From contig NZ_NEVQ01000013.1 in the NCBI RefSeq assembly GCF_002261185.1, forward strand, positions 868,001-932,000: 64,000 nucleotides of DNA, given 5' to 3'. Position 1 is the stretch's first letter, and each line of letters begins with the position of its first letter. The DNA comes from Bordetella genomosp. 4. GTDB taxonomy: Bacteria; Pseudomonadota; Gammaproteobacteria; Burkholderiales; Burkholderiaceae_B. Below are positions 7,827 to 16,328 of the stretch, piece after piece. Position numbers and translations under genes: made by a program. The notes beneath the pieces were generated by a model, which saw nothing but the letters and a program-made list of their open reading frames with translations, ran no database searches and was not told the origin of the DNA.

Positions 7827-10445
7827 TTATTTACGCAAGGGATAAATATTGGACCGTTCCATCAACATATCGCGCTGAGCCGTGCCTGCATCGGCTTTGA
7901 TCATGGCCAGCTCGGCACTGAAAAAAGACACGTGCTGCAACGTGGCAGCGCTCAAGTCGGCGGACTTCATTTGTGCCTTGCTGAAATCCGAATTGATGAT
8001 GCGTGCGCCAGACAAATCGGTCCGGATAAACAAGCTCTGCTTGAAGAAGCTATCCGCCAGACTGATCTCACGCATCTTCGTTTCTGAAAAATCGCAGGTA
8101 CTCAAATCGCTGGCCTGGATGTTTCCTCGGATAAGGTCGAGCTTTCTGAAGCTCGAGGCCGAGATAGTCGAGTGAGAAATTTCGATATCTTCGATCATGG
8201 TCGAGGGGGCAATATAGAGCTTGGACACATTGCTTTCGATTATGTGAAACGCCTGCAGCTTTTGCATTTCGACGAATGTCATCGAATCGATATGGCAAGC
8301 CTCCATGCGCAACCCGTCAATCGATCCTTTGAGAAAGGTATGCCTTAAGAAATGGCAATGCTCAAAGGCCACGCGCTCCAATCTGCCTCGCACAACCGGA
8401 AAATTGACAAAGCGGCAGCGCTCAAAAATGCAGTCTTTCAGCCTGATCCTGAAATGCATCCATTCCTGCAGATCCGATCGAACAAAGCGACAGGCTTCAA
8501 AGCGTGCCTTATCCGACTGCACGCCAGACAATCGGCAATCGATAAATTGACACTCATTAAAGTGCGCCCGCGTCCAATCTGCCGACGAAAAATCGCAGCC
8601 GGTAAAAACAACGCGATCAAAATCACAACATGCCATCTTCGCCTTGGCGAAATCACAGTCCGAAATACGGCTGTCTCTGATGACCAGGCCGCTCACATCC
8701 CAGCCTGAATAGGATGTACTGGTCGCGATAAATTCCTGCAATCCGTAGCCGTCAAAGCCCGCAGGCAGTGGCTCGGTATTGCGCTGATTCAGCCCATAGA
8801 TACGATACAAGGTCCTGGGATTGCCGGAATAGTCGCGCTTGCCGGTTTGCGCGCCGGGCGCTCTGGCCACCGTGTCCTCGAACCGCTCGAGCTGCTGTCG
8901 CCGCAACTGCTGCAATTGACTATGTGCGGCGCTGGCAGTGCCAGCCTGCGCTCCCCCGACTGCTTCGACCTGTTTCTGGGCCTCTTCTCTCAGGGAGGCC
9001 AATAACGCTTCTTGCTGCTCCTTCAGAAACCGCTCGCGCGCATCGACCATCGATTGCGGCACATCATCGGCGTCTGGCGCAGTTTTTTGCCGTCCCTTGC
9101 GGAACCGTTCCTTGGCGGCCTTCAGCGTCATGGTTTGACGCTGCCGGTTGAGCGCCTCTTCGATCATGTCGTCCTGCGCGATTTTTCCATTTTGGCTTTT
9201 TTTCAGCCAGGCGAGCTCTGCTTCCACCTCCAGCACCGCCGCGGATTTCTCTGATTTTGGAACATCCTGCAGAACGTTGTTCGTCAGCTCCTTCTCCAGT
9301 TTCCTGAGCTTGTTACGCAGCAGCGGAGAAAGCTCCACCTCGTCCAGCGAGGTCGCACGAATCAAACGGGCGTCAACGAGTTGTTTATCCAACAACGCAT
9401 GAAATCCCCCCGTCTCGGGGTGAGTACGCTTGTGAAAGATATCCTCGTAGTGAGCCAACGCCTTCGGGGAATCGTGGTGCTCCACCGCATACACGATATG
9501 GCTGATGTCACTGGCGTCATCCTCGCTGATCTCCACCACGCCCTGATACACCAGAATCGCCTTTTCCAGGTGCGGATAGGCCCAATAGGTCGTGAGGCTC
9601 AACGGAACGTCTTTCAAAAACCCACTATTCGTCGCGGCATCTGCCCCGTGCTTGATAAACGCTTTGGCAGCCAACGGCGGGACCGTCGTGACCAGCTTTT
9701 CCTTTTCTGGATGCAGATGGATAAACGTAATCTGATCCCCCGCCTCGAGCCGATTCAGCCGCTGCCCTGGCGGACTCTGATTGAAATAGCTCCAATCGAT
9801 ATCCCGCGCAAATCCGGGAAACTCATGCGTGCGCCACTGCTCATCGTAGGTCCCGAGCATCCGATTCCTGCCCGGGGATTCAATGGCAATCGCCGAGTAC
9901 CCGGCAGGGTGATAGTGCTGCCCTTCCCGATTGACGGGGTAGGCCGGATCTTCGACATTGGGCAGGAAGCGGGCGCGCAGGCCGTTGACGTCGGTTTCCA
10001 CATAGCCTTTGCCCACCGGGTTCTCATCAAATCCTGGTCCACCGTAGGCATTGCGCCAACTGATGGGAATCCTGTCGAAAGGCAGCGCGCGGCTGGGCCT
10101 GCCGTCTGACCAATAGCGCTCGCCGGTCACCCATAGATCTTTTCTGACGTTGTTGACGGACATCGATACGGCCGTCCTGCCATCGATCGCATAGGCACCG
10201 AAGCCATAGGCGTTCAAAATGATTTCCGGTGTGCGCTTGGGAATGCCCAGATCCAAAGCTTCGACACCGAAGTTCAGGACGGACTCTTCATTGAATATGC
10301 CCCAGAGCCTTTGCTCAGTCTCCAGGAACAACTCCGAGGAAAAGTCGATCATCACATATGCGCTGACCGCCAGGTAATTATTGTTCAGATACCGATATGG
10401 GCGAGTCAGGCACGATAGGCGATTGGGCTTCAGGACTTTCATCAA
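7827..10445 (-). CDS. DUF2169 T6SS adaptor with C-terminal pentapeptide repeats
   Basis: 872 residues in three parts: an N-terminal DUF2169 domain (about 1-330, with RPYRYLNNNYLAVSAYVM and WRNAYGGPGFDENP), a charged helical linker rich in Glu, Lys and Gln (about 390-540), and a pentapeptide-repeat beta-helix (about 590-860, many SxFxxC units). DUF2169 proteins act as adaptors that couple specific effectors to VgrG/PAAR spikes in the cytoplasm. The first ATG overlaps the vgrG stop (ATGATGA), so the two are coupled. Fusion to a pentapeptide domain next to a separate pentapeptide gene suggests a heterotypic complex. Confidence 0.87.
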   Translation of the reverse strand: MMKVLKPNRLSCLTRPYRYLNNNYLAVSAYVMIDFSSELFLETEQRLWGIFNEESVLNFGVEALDLGIPKRTPEIILNAYGFGAYAIDGRTAVSMSVNNVRKDLWVTGERYWSDGRPSRALPFDRIPISWRNAYGGPGFDENPVGKGYVETDVNGLRARFLPNVEDPAYPVNREGQHYHPAGYSAIAIESPGRNRMLGTYDEQWRTHEFPGFARDIDWSYFNQSPPGQRLNRLEAGDQITFIHLHPEKEKLVTTVPPLAAKAFIKHGADAATNSGFLKDVPLSLTTYWAYPHLEKAILVYQGVVEISEDDASDISHIVYAVEHHDSPKALAHYEDIFHKRTHPETGGFHALLDKQLVDARLIRATSLDEVELSPLLRNKLRKLEKELTNNVLQDVPKSEKSAAVLEVEAELAWLKKSQNGKIAQDDMIEEALNRQRQTMTLKAAKERFRKGRQKTAPDADDVPQSMVDARERFLKEQQEALLASLREEAQKQVEAVGGAQAGTASAAHSQLQQLRRQQLERFEDTVARAPGAQTGKRDYSGNPRTLYRIYGLNQRNTEPLPAGFDGYGLQEFIATSTSYSGWDVSGLVIRDSRISDCDFAKAKMACCDFDRVVFTGCDFSSADWTRAHFNECQFIDCRLSGVQSDKARFEACRFVRSDLQEWMHFRIRLKDCIFERCRFVNFPVVRGRLERVAFEHCHFLRHTFLKGSIDGLRMEACHIDSMTFVEMQKLQAFHIIESNVSKLYIAPSTMIEDIEISHSTISASSFRKLDLIRGNIQASDLSTCDFSETKMREISLADSFFKQSLFIRTDLSGARIINSDFSKAQMKSADLSAATLQHVSFFSAELAMIKADAGTAQRDMLMERSNIYPLRK

Positions 10446-12814
10446 ACAACCAGCAGCAGCGCCTTGAGCAATACCTTGGGACCACCCATCTCGAACCTGG
10501 CCGGCTCATTCTGGCCGCGGAATGCGCAGTAATCCAATTTGAGCACTCCCAGATCCAGCTTTTTCACGTAGTACGTATTCTGCGACACGTTCAACTGATG
10601 TCTCGCCGCCGAAATCGACTGATGGAAAGCGCGGAACTGAAATATCTCCACAAAGGCCTCGCCTTTCCATATGCCTTTTGTGAAATTCGATTTATGAACA
10701 TCTTTGACCGTGGGCGCGTCCATGATCAGCTGGCTGGTCTTGAGCGTGATCGTACTGGGCGACTTCACCATCATGTCGCCACCCGTCATGTTGATGGAAT
10801 GATCCGCACCGCCTCGTTGAATATCCAGCGGCCCAGCATCCGAAAACAGTTTCATGCTGGTGGCCGTCGTAAATTCGCCCTTGCCGCCGGTCGCATCGAT
10901 ATAAACGTCAGTAGGCGCTTTCAGGGTGGCATTGTCGCCGGCGAATTCCAACTGATGGTCCGGTCCGCCCTTTTGCAGCCAGACACTGTTGTCGCCAGTC
11001 GATTTGACGCGTATATAGTTATCCGCCTCGAATACGCCGTAGCCGCTGTCCGCTTTAATGTGGACATGGCCCGAGGTCGACGTCATGTCAATGTCCGATG
11101 TGGTCGTGTTCCTGTATTTGTGCTTGAAGGTTTCTTCTCGATCGCCCCCGGTGACCGTGAGCTTGTCGTATCCCTCGATGGTCGTATCCCGATAGGACTT
11201 GACGAGGTTCTTCTGATAGCCGACGACCGTATTGTCCTCATAATCACCGATCGTGGTGGTGCGCGACTCGCCCACATCACGCGTCTCCAGGCCCTCGACG
11301 ACTACATGCAGATCTTTTTCCGAATGCAGTCGCACGTACTCGGCACCCAGCTTATTTTCAATATAAAAATAGCTTTCATTGGCGGGAGTGCCGTGATGGG
11401 AACGGCTGCTGAATCCCACAATAGTCGGTGATGGGGTGAATCCGCCCGCCGGCATCTGGCGATCGTTATAGACGCGCCCCGTCACCAAGGGACGGTCGGG
11501 ATTGCCGCCGATGAAATCCACTACGACTTCCTGGCCAACGCGCGGCGTGCTGACGGCTCCATAGCCATTACCCGCCGAATCATTCGATACGCGCACCCAG
11601 CATGAGCTGTTTTCATCGGGCCGGTTATACCTGTCCCAACGAAAATGCAGTTTCACGCGCTGGTATTCGTCGGTATAGACCTCTGCTCCCGCCGGGCCCG
11701 TCACGACCGCTGTCTGTGGACCAGTGGTTTTGGGAATGGGCGTGTTCATTGGCGCCCGGAAAGGCAGACTCGTCGGCTGAACCGTGAACTCGAACCGATA
11801 TTCACCGTCCTCGCTGCCAGAGTGATAACCCGCCTCGGTCAGAAAATACTCGACCGAGACAATGAGATACTCCTTGATATCCACCTTGCGCGGACTGCGC
11901 CGCAACTTGAACGTATAGCCGGGAGCCAGCCCACGCACATTGGCGCTGCCGCTGCTCCGCTCACTGGCCGATCGAGTTTCCTCGAGCCGAATCTTGACGT
12001 AGTGCTCACCGTCTTGAATATCGGCGTATCCGCCCTGCCATTCATAGATCTCGCGATTGGCCTGCTCTACGGGATATGCCTCTTTGAGCCGGCTATGCAG
12101 ATTCAAGCTGGATTTTTTGAAGTTATAGTCATTAACGACGTATTCCACGCCGCGCAACTCTTCGCCACTGCTCCAGGCATGAATCGTCTGCTCGCTGGCC
12201 AGGACATTCCTGTCCCGGGGAAAATAATCCAAAGCAGGATAATCCGGTAAAGGCTTGTGCTCGCCAATATCGTCGGTCAGCACCAGGATATGCTGATTTT
12301 TTTCGTGCTTGAAATAATAATAAATCCCTTCGTGTTCCATCAGCCGGCTGACGAAATCGAAATCGCTTTCTTCGTATTGGACGCAGTATTCGCGGGTCCG
12401 GTAGCTGCCCTGCAGTTGCTTCTCATAAACGTAGCCGGAATATGACCCCAGCACCTCGTCCAGTATTTCGACCACGCTTTTGTTCTGATAGATCTTGCAG
12501 TCGCGGTTGCGCGTCAGATACCACAGCCAGGGACTGACGGTGGCGCGATAACGTGCCAGGCGCAGCCCTCCGGACTCCTGCCCGATATAGGCAAACCGGA
12601 CCACGTCGCCACTCAAATAACGTTTTGCGCCACCCTCGGTTTCTATTTCCAGCGTCAGGGGCTTGCCCAATACCGACGTCCCGCTGATAGCCGTTGTTTT
12701 CGCGACGAGCTCTACTTCAAACTCATACAATTCGGACAGCGCTTCTCGTCCATGCATGCATTTGAATTCCAGCACCGCGCCCAGGGCGGTCTCTGCGACA
12801 ACGACTCTATTCAT
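10442..12814 (-). CDS. vgrG: type VI secretion spike protein VgrG
   Basis: 790 residues. The gp27-like base spans about 1-370, the gp5 OB-fold carries WVRVSNDSAGNGYGAVSTPR and VGQEVVVDFIGGNPDRPLVTG near 400-450, and a long gp5-type beta-helix of short repeats follows to about 690. The final 90 residues (from about SNFTKGIWKGEAF) are non-repetitive and are not part of the helix; they may be the adaptor or effector docking tail. It forms the trimeric needle tip pushed out by the contractile sheath. No T6SS core genes (tss, hcp, clpV) are present in the window, so this is an orphan vgrG module. Confidence 0.95.
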   Translation of the reverse strand: MNRVVVAETALGAVLEFKCMHGREALSELYEFEVELVAKTTAISGTSVLGKPLTLEIETEGGAKRYLSGDVVRFAYIGQESGGLRLARYRATVSPWLWYLTRNRDCKIYQNKSVVEILDEVLGSYSGYVYEKQLQGSYRTREYCVQYEESDFDFVSRLMEHEGIYYYFKHEKNQHILVLTDDIGEHKPLPDYPALDYFPRDRNVLASEQTIHAWSSGEELRGVEYVVNDYNFKKSSLNLHSRLKEAYPVEQANREIYEWQGGYADIQDGEHYVKIRLEETRSASERSSGSANVRGLAPGYTFKLRRSPRKVDIKEYLIVSVEYFLTEAGYHSGSEDGEYRFEFTVQPTSLPFRAPMNTPIPKTTGPQTAVVTGPAGAEVYTDEYQRVKLHFRWDRYNRPDENSSCWVRVSNDSAGNGYGAVSTPRVGQEVVVDFIGGNPDRPLVTGRVYNDRQMPAGGFTPSPTIVGFSSRSHHGTPANESYFYIENKLGAEYVRLHSEKDLHVVVEGLETRDVGESRTTTIGDYEDNTVVGYQKNLVKSYRDTTIEGYDKLTVTGGDREETFKHKYRNTTTSDIDMTSTSGHVHIKADSGYGVFEADNYIRVKSTGDNSVWLQKGGPDHQLEFAGDNATLKAPTDVYIDATGGKGEFTTATSMKLFSDAGPLDIQRGGADHSINMTGGDMMVKSPSTITLKTSQLIMDAPTVKDVHKSNFTKGIWKGEAFVEIFQFRAFHQSISAARHQLNVSQNTYYVKKLDLGVLKLDYCAFRGQNEPARFEMGGPKVLLKALLLVV

Positions 12815-12982
12815 GACCCTAACTCGATCCAGGTGTTAGATGAGCACGGATACTCTGATCCGACTATGACATTTCCGGGACCATGCTAGATTTTCGAGAT
12901 GCCAGCCGTATGACAGTTAATAAAGATTACATTTGAAGCATCTCTGTTGAAAATACACTCGACAGGCGATGGCGCCGGGCTA

Positions 12983-14017
12983 TTACTGAGCCGACGAGCC
13001 CGCAGCTGCCCCACCGGATCGCATCGCCGATGCCGTCCCCGCAGCCCTTGTCGGCAAAAACTGTATCCCGGTCCGTTTGACCAGTTCGTCGTAAGTAATC
13101 GGTGGACCTGCCTTGGTGCTGGCGCTATTGGCCTGCCAATATGCCCATGACCGTCCCGTCGTCGCGTCGTAGACGAGTTTGTAGAGATAGGCGGGTATCG
13201 CAACCCCGTCACCGATGGCCTTCGGGTTTTCGGTATAGACCGGACCGGTGAACAGGTAAACATCGCCCGACGCCCTCATCACATATTTTCTCGTGTCCTG
13301 CTCAATACGGCTCCAGGGGCCCGCATTATGCGTCTGGTCCTGCGGCACCATATTGGCCAACGAAAAACTCTGCGCCATGGTCTGCGAGCTATACATATCC
13401 GCGGCAGGCGCCATATGGCCGCGCGAATAACCCGAGCCCTTGTAGTCGTCCAGATCGGCCCGCTCGGCCTGGGGCAAACGCGCTTCGCTATAGAACTTGT
13501 CGGTCCGTTGTAATCCCTGGGCCTGCGTCAACAGCTGGCGATTCAAGCGCTCGGCCACAAAAACCGGCGTCTTGGTCTGGCCGCTGTGCAGGATGGCAAA
13601 TCCGGAAAAGCACAACTCGCGCAAGCCCTGTGTTGCCGGGACGATGGGCGGATGCTGGCTGGGGAAAAACTGCGGGCACGCGAAAAATTGAGTTTGAACC
13701 GATGGGCCGCTCAGTTTGACGGCGGGTGCGGTCTGGGCAGATGTCCCCTGCCCGGCGCCTTGGGTCAGCCGCTCCCATGGCCAGCCCAGATGAGCCAGAA
13801 TTTCCTTTGCCGATGCCGGTAGCTGCCATTGACTCGGCAATCGCCACTGAGACGGCATATCCCATTGCGGATTCAGGAAATACGTGCCGGCACTGAAACC
13901 GGCTATCCCGGCAACGACGAATGCCCGCATAAATCGCATCAAGCGATTGGCCGGTCTGGATTGCGTCTTGGAAGTTGAACGTTTCTTTTTCGGGGCTGAT
14001 TTCTTGGGGCGGGTCAT
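12983..14017 (-). CDS. membrane-anchored DNA/RNA non-specific endonuclease (NucA family)
   Basis: 344 residues. A very basic N-terminus (about 1-28) and one hydrophobic helix (about 29-47) suggest an N-in anchored protein with the nuclease outside the cytoplasm. Near residue 200 the motif YSRGHMAP supplies the catalytic His (Asp of the classic DRGH is Ser here), and NMVPQDQTHNAGPWSRIEQ supplies the metal-binding Asn and the conserved Trp and Glu. It lies 168 nt upstream of vgrG on the same strand. It could be an ordinary periplasmic scavenging nuclease or be linked to the T6SS module; the sequence alone does not decide. Confidence 0.85.
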   Translation of the reverse strand: MTRPKKSAPKKKRSTSKTQSRPANRLMRFMRAFVVAGIAGFSAGTYFLNPQWDMPSQWRLPSQWQLPASAKEILAHLGWPWERLTQGAGQGTSAQTAPAVKLSGPSVQTQFFACPQFFPSQHPPIVPATQGLRELCFSGFAILHSGQTKTPVFVAERLNRQLLTQAQGLQRTDKFYSEARLPQAERADLDDYKGSGYSRGHMAPAADMYSSQTMAQSFSLANMVPQDQTHNAGPWSRIEQDTRKYVMRASGDVYLFTGPVYTENPKAIGDGVAIPAYLYKLVYDATTGRSWAYWQANSASTKAGPPITYDELVKRTGIQFLPTRAAGTASAMRSGGAAAGSSAQ

Positions 14018-14123
14018 ACTGCTTTTATGAGGCTGCGGGCCGGCGCGTCTCTATCGCCGGCACAGCGCTCAATTGTAGATGACGTATGATTCGGCCCGTA
14101 CCAGCAAAAAAGGAATAATACGC

Positions 14124-14228
14124 ATGCGTACCGTATTCATACTGATCGGGATAGCCGTGGTCGCTTTCTTTCTGGTCAAAGGCATCAAAGCCTATTTTGC
14201 CGAACGCAACGGCAACCGTTTTAGATAA
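14124..14228 (+). CDS. 34-residue single-pass membrane peptide upstream of the SPFH gene
   Basis: An ORF of 34 codons: MRTVFILIGIAVVAFFLVKG, then a short basic/acidic tail ending NRFR. AAGGAA stands about 9 nt before the ATG, and the stop lies 15 nt before the SPFH gene start, so an operon is likely. The sequence predicts one transmembrane helix with a charged C-terminal tail. I do not recognise a family. Composition and RBS make it a credible small protein, perhaps a partner of the SPFH scaffold. Confidence 0.6.
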   Translation: MRTVFILIGIAVVAFFLVKGIKAYFAERNGNRFR

Positions 14229-14243
14229 TCGGAGAAGAGCCTC

Positions 14244-15155
14244 ATGGCAACCAAGCAGCAAATGGAAAACGTCGCACAACAGGCGCGCGGGGCAGTGAAG
14301 TGGGGATTCCTGGGCATCGTGATCTTTGCGATCATTGTGACGCTCGTTTTTGGATCCTGGTTCCAGGTGGACCAGGGCGATCGCGGCGTGGTGCTGCGCA
14401 ACGGCAAAATCGTGGCGGTGGCCGAGCCCGGCCTGGGTTTCAAAATACCGGTCATCGATGCGGTGCATCCGATTTCCGTGCGAGATCACACGATTACTTT
14501 TGGCGGCCAGCATTCCGCACCGCTGGAAGCCTACAGCTATGACCAGCAACCGGCCACGCTGCGCGTGTCGATCACCTATCAGGTGCCGCCCGCCAAAGTC
14601 GCTGAGCTGTATTCCGAATATCAAACCCTCGAAAACGTAGAACAGCGCGTGATTGAGCGCCGCACCTTCGATGTGATCAAGAACGTCTTCGGCAAATACA
14701 CCGCCGCCAGCGCGATTCAACAGCGCGAAAAAATGGGCATGGATGCCAACACTGCTATGCGTGCGGCGCTGCAGGATGTGCCCATCAACGTTGTGAGCGT
14801 GCAAATCGAAGAAGTCGGCTTCTCAAAAGCTTACGAAGACAGTATCGAAAAACGCATGCTGGCCCAGGTGCAGATCGAAACGACCCGCCAGCAGAAGCAG
14901 ACCGCAGAAATCCAGGCGGAAATCCAGGTCGTTCAGGCAGAGGCTGCCGCCCGCGCGCGCGTGGCCTCCTACAAAGCCGAAGCCGACGGGATCAAACTGC
15001 GTGGCGATGCCGAGGCCGCAGCCATCGAAGCCAAGGCCCGCGCGTTGGCCACCAACACCAATCTCGTCAACCTGAATGCCGTCGAAAAATGGGACGGCAA
15101 ACTACCCGAGACGCAGGTCCCCGGCTCTGCCCTGCCCTTTATTGGGATAAAGTAG
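14244..15155 (+). CDS. SPFH/prohibitin family membrane protein
   Basis: 303 residues: an N-terminal cytoplasmic segment, one membrane helix at about 18-40, the SPFH/Band 7 domain (about 45-200, starting VDQGDRGVVLRNGKIV), then a long alanine/glutamate/glutamine-rich coiled coil (about 200-270). Prohibitin-type proteins form large ring assemblies on the membrane that hold FtsH-like proteases or organise lipid domains. AGAAGAG precedes the ATG. The gene follows the 34-residue membrane peptide closely, and a strong inverted repeat lies after it. Confidence 0.9.
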   Translation: MATKQQMENVAQQARGAVKWGFLGIVIFAIIVTLVFGSWFQVDQGDRGVVLRNGKIVAVAEPGLGFKIPVIDAVHPISVRDHTITFGGQHSAPLEAYSYDQQPATLRVSITYQVPPAKVAELYSEYQTLENVEQRVIERRTFDVIKNVFGKYTAASAIQQREKMGMDANTAMRAALQDVPINVVSVQIEEVGFSKAYEDSIEKRMLAQVQIETTRQQKQTAEIQAEIQVVQAEAAARARVASYKAEADGIKLRGDAEAAAIEAKARALATNTNLVNLNAVEKWDGKLPETQVPGSALPFIGIK

Positions 15156-15171
15156 TCAGCCAGGCCCGGCA

Positions 15172-15197
15172 ACGCTGACGCGAGTATGCGTCAGCGT
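15172..15197. terminator. 10-bp perfect inverted repeat after the SPFH gene
   Basis: ACGCTGACGC, loop GAGTAT, GCGTCAGCGT. It has no T-run. It lies just before the LysR gene and argues against the LysR start at 15202, which would begin 4 nt after the stem. Confidence 0.5.
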
Positions 15198-15234
15198 CCG
15201 GATGAGCATACGCAGGCATCAAACCTTGCGAAAC

Positions 15235-16128
15235 ATGAGCACTCGGCTAGATCTTTATTCCCTGCAGGTTTTCTTGGCCGTGCTCGAAGAAGGCAGTATC
15301 GCCGCTGCCGCCGTGCGCGAGCACATTGCACCCTCGGCTTTATCCAAGCGGCTTTCCGAGCTGGAACGCACGCTCGACGTCACCCTGTTTCAACGCCACG
15401 CCCGCGGGGTAGAACCGACCAGCGCCGCCCGCGCGCTGGCGCGGCGTGCCCGGGCCCTGTTGCATCAAACGCAGGATCTGGCGTCCGAGATACGCGACTA
15501 CTCCACCGGCCTGCGCGGCCGCGTCCGTGTGGCGGCCAACCTGTCTTCGATCGCCCAGTTTCTGCCGGCCGAGCTGCGTCGATTCATGGATCAGCACCCC
15601 AATGTGCAGATCGATCTGGAAGAATCCGTCAGCGCAGGCGTCACCCGTGCCGTCCTGGATAGTGCGGCCGACATCGGAGTCTATACCCAGTCCGATGACG
15701 AACAGGGATTGGACGTCTTTCCCTATCACCGCGACGTGATGGCCGTGGTCATCCCACGTAATCACCCCTTGGCCAGACGCAAATCCGTCGCGTTTGCCGA
15801 AACGCTGGACTATGACCACGTCGGCATGCATCGCGGCAGCGCCGCCAATTATCTGTTTACGCGCGAGGCCGCGGCGATCAACCGGACGCTGCGCCTGCGT
15901 TTTCAGGTCACCTCATACGATGCGCTGGTGGCCATGGTCCGTGCCAATCTGGGCCTGGGCATCGTGCCGGTCAAGGCCCTGTCGATACATACTACCGAGG
16001 ACCTGCGCATCGTCCCGCTCAAGGACATGTGGGCTCAACGCCAATTGAAATTGTGCGTACGCAGCAATGAAGCGCTGTCGGGCGCCGCCAGACGGTTGCT
16101 CGACCATCTCATCCAGGAAGCCGCCTGA
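15235..16128 (+). CDS. LysR-type transcriptional regulator
   Basis: 297 residues from the ATG at 15235 (MSTRLDLYSLQVFLAVLEEG), which gives the standard LysR N-terminus; an in-frame ATG at 15202 abuts a hairpin. The winged helix-turn-helix (about 5-65) contains SIAAAAVREHIAPSALSKRL, and the LysR substrate-binding domain covers about 90-290. It stands 200 nt before the catabolic gene run on the same strand and is the obvious candidate to regulate it, with a coinducer probably related to the transported acid. The regulatory link is positional inference. Confidence 0.9.
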   Translation: MSTRLDLYSLQVFLAVLEEGSIAAAAVREHIAPSALSKRLSELERTLDVTLFQRHARGVEPTSAARALARRARALLHQTQDLASEIRDYSTGLRGRVRVAANLSSIAQFLPAELRRFMDQHPNVQIDLEESVSAGVTRAVLDSAADIGVYTQSDDEQGLDVFPYHRDVMAVVIPRNHPLARRKSVAFAETLDYDHVGMHRGSAANYLFTREAAAINRTLRLRFQVTSYDALVAMVRANLGLGIVPVKALSIHTTEDLRIVPLKDMWAQRQLKLCVRSNEALSGAARRLLDHLIQEAA

Positions 16129-16197
16129 TTCACGCTGCGGCTGGCCATCCCGCCCGGGCTGAAAAGCATCGCCCCGACGCCAAGGCTTGCTGCATCA

Positions 16198-16218
16198 GCC
16201 ATCGCGTTTGGCGATGGC
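16198..16218. promoter_or_regulatory. perfect 8-bp dyad between the LysR gene and the catabolic run
   Basis: GCCATCGC, loop GTTTG, GCGATGGC. No T-run follows. It could terminate the LysR transcript or serve as an operator upstream of the lyase gene at 16329. Confidence 0.35.
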
Positions 16219-16328
16219 CCATCGAATATTCACGAATTGTCGCATCGGCGCTGATCTCGGAACATAAAAACCGACATCAGCACGCCGGGCTCGACCGCTG
16301 CCAGCCTGGCCATCAGGAGACAGACGCC

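Noticed and set aside
10397-11431. 344-codon frame opposite vgrG
   Set aside because: Antisense shadow over the repetitive VgrG beta-helix; composition is not protein-like.
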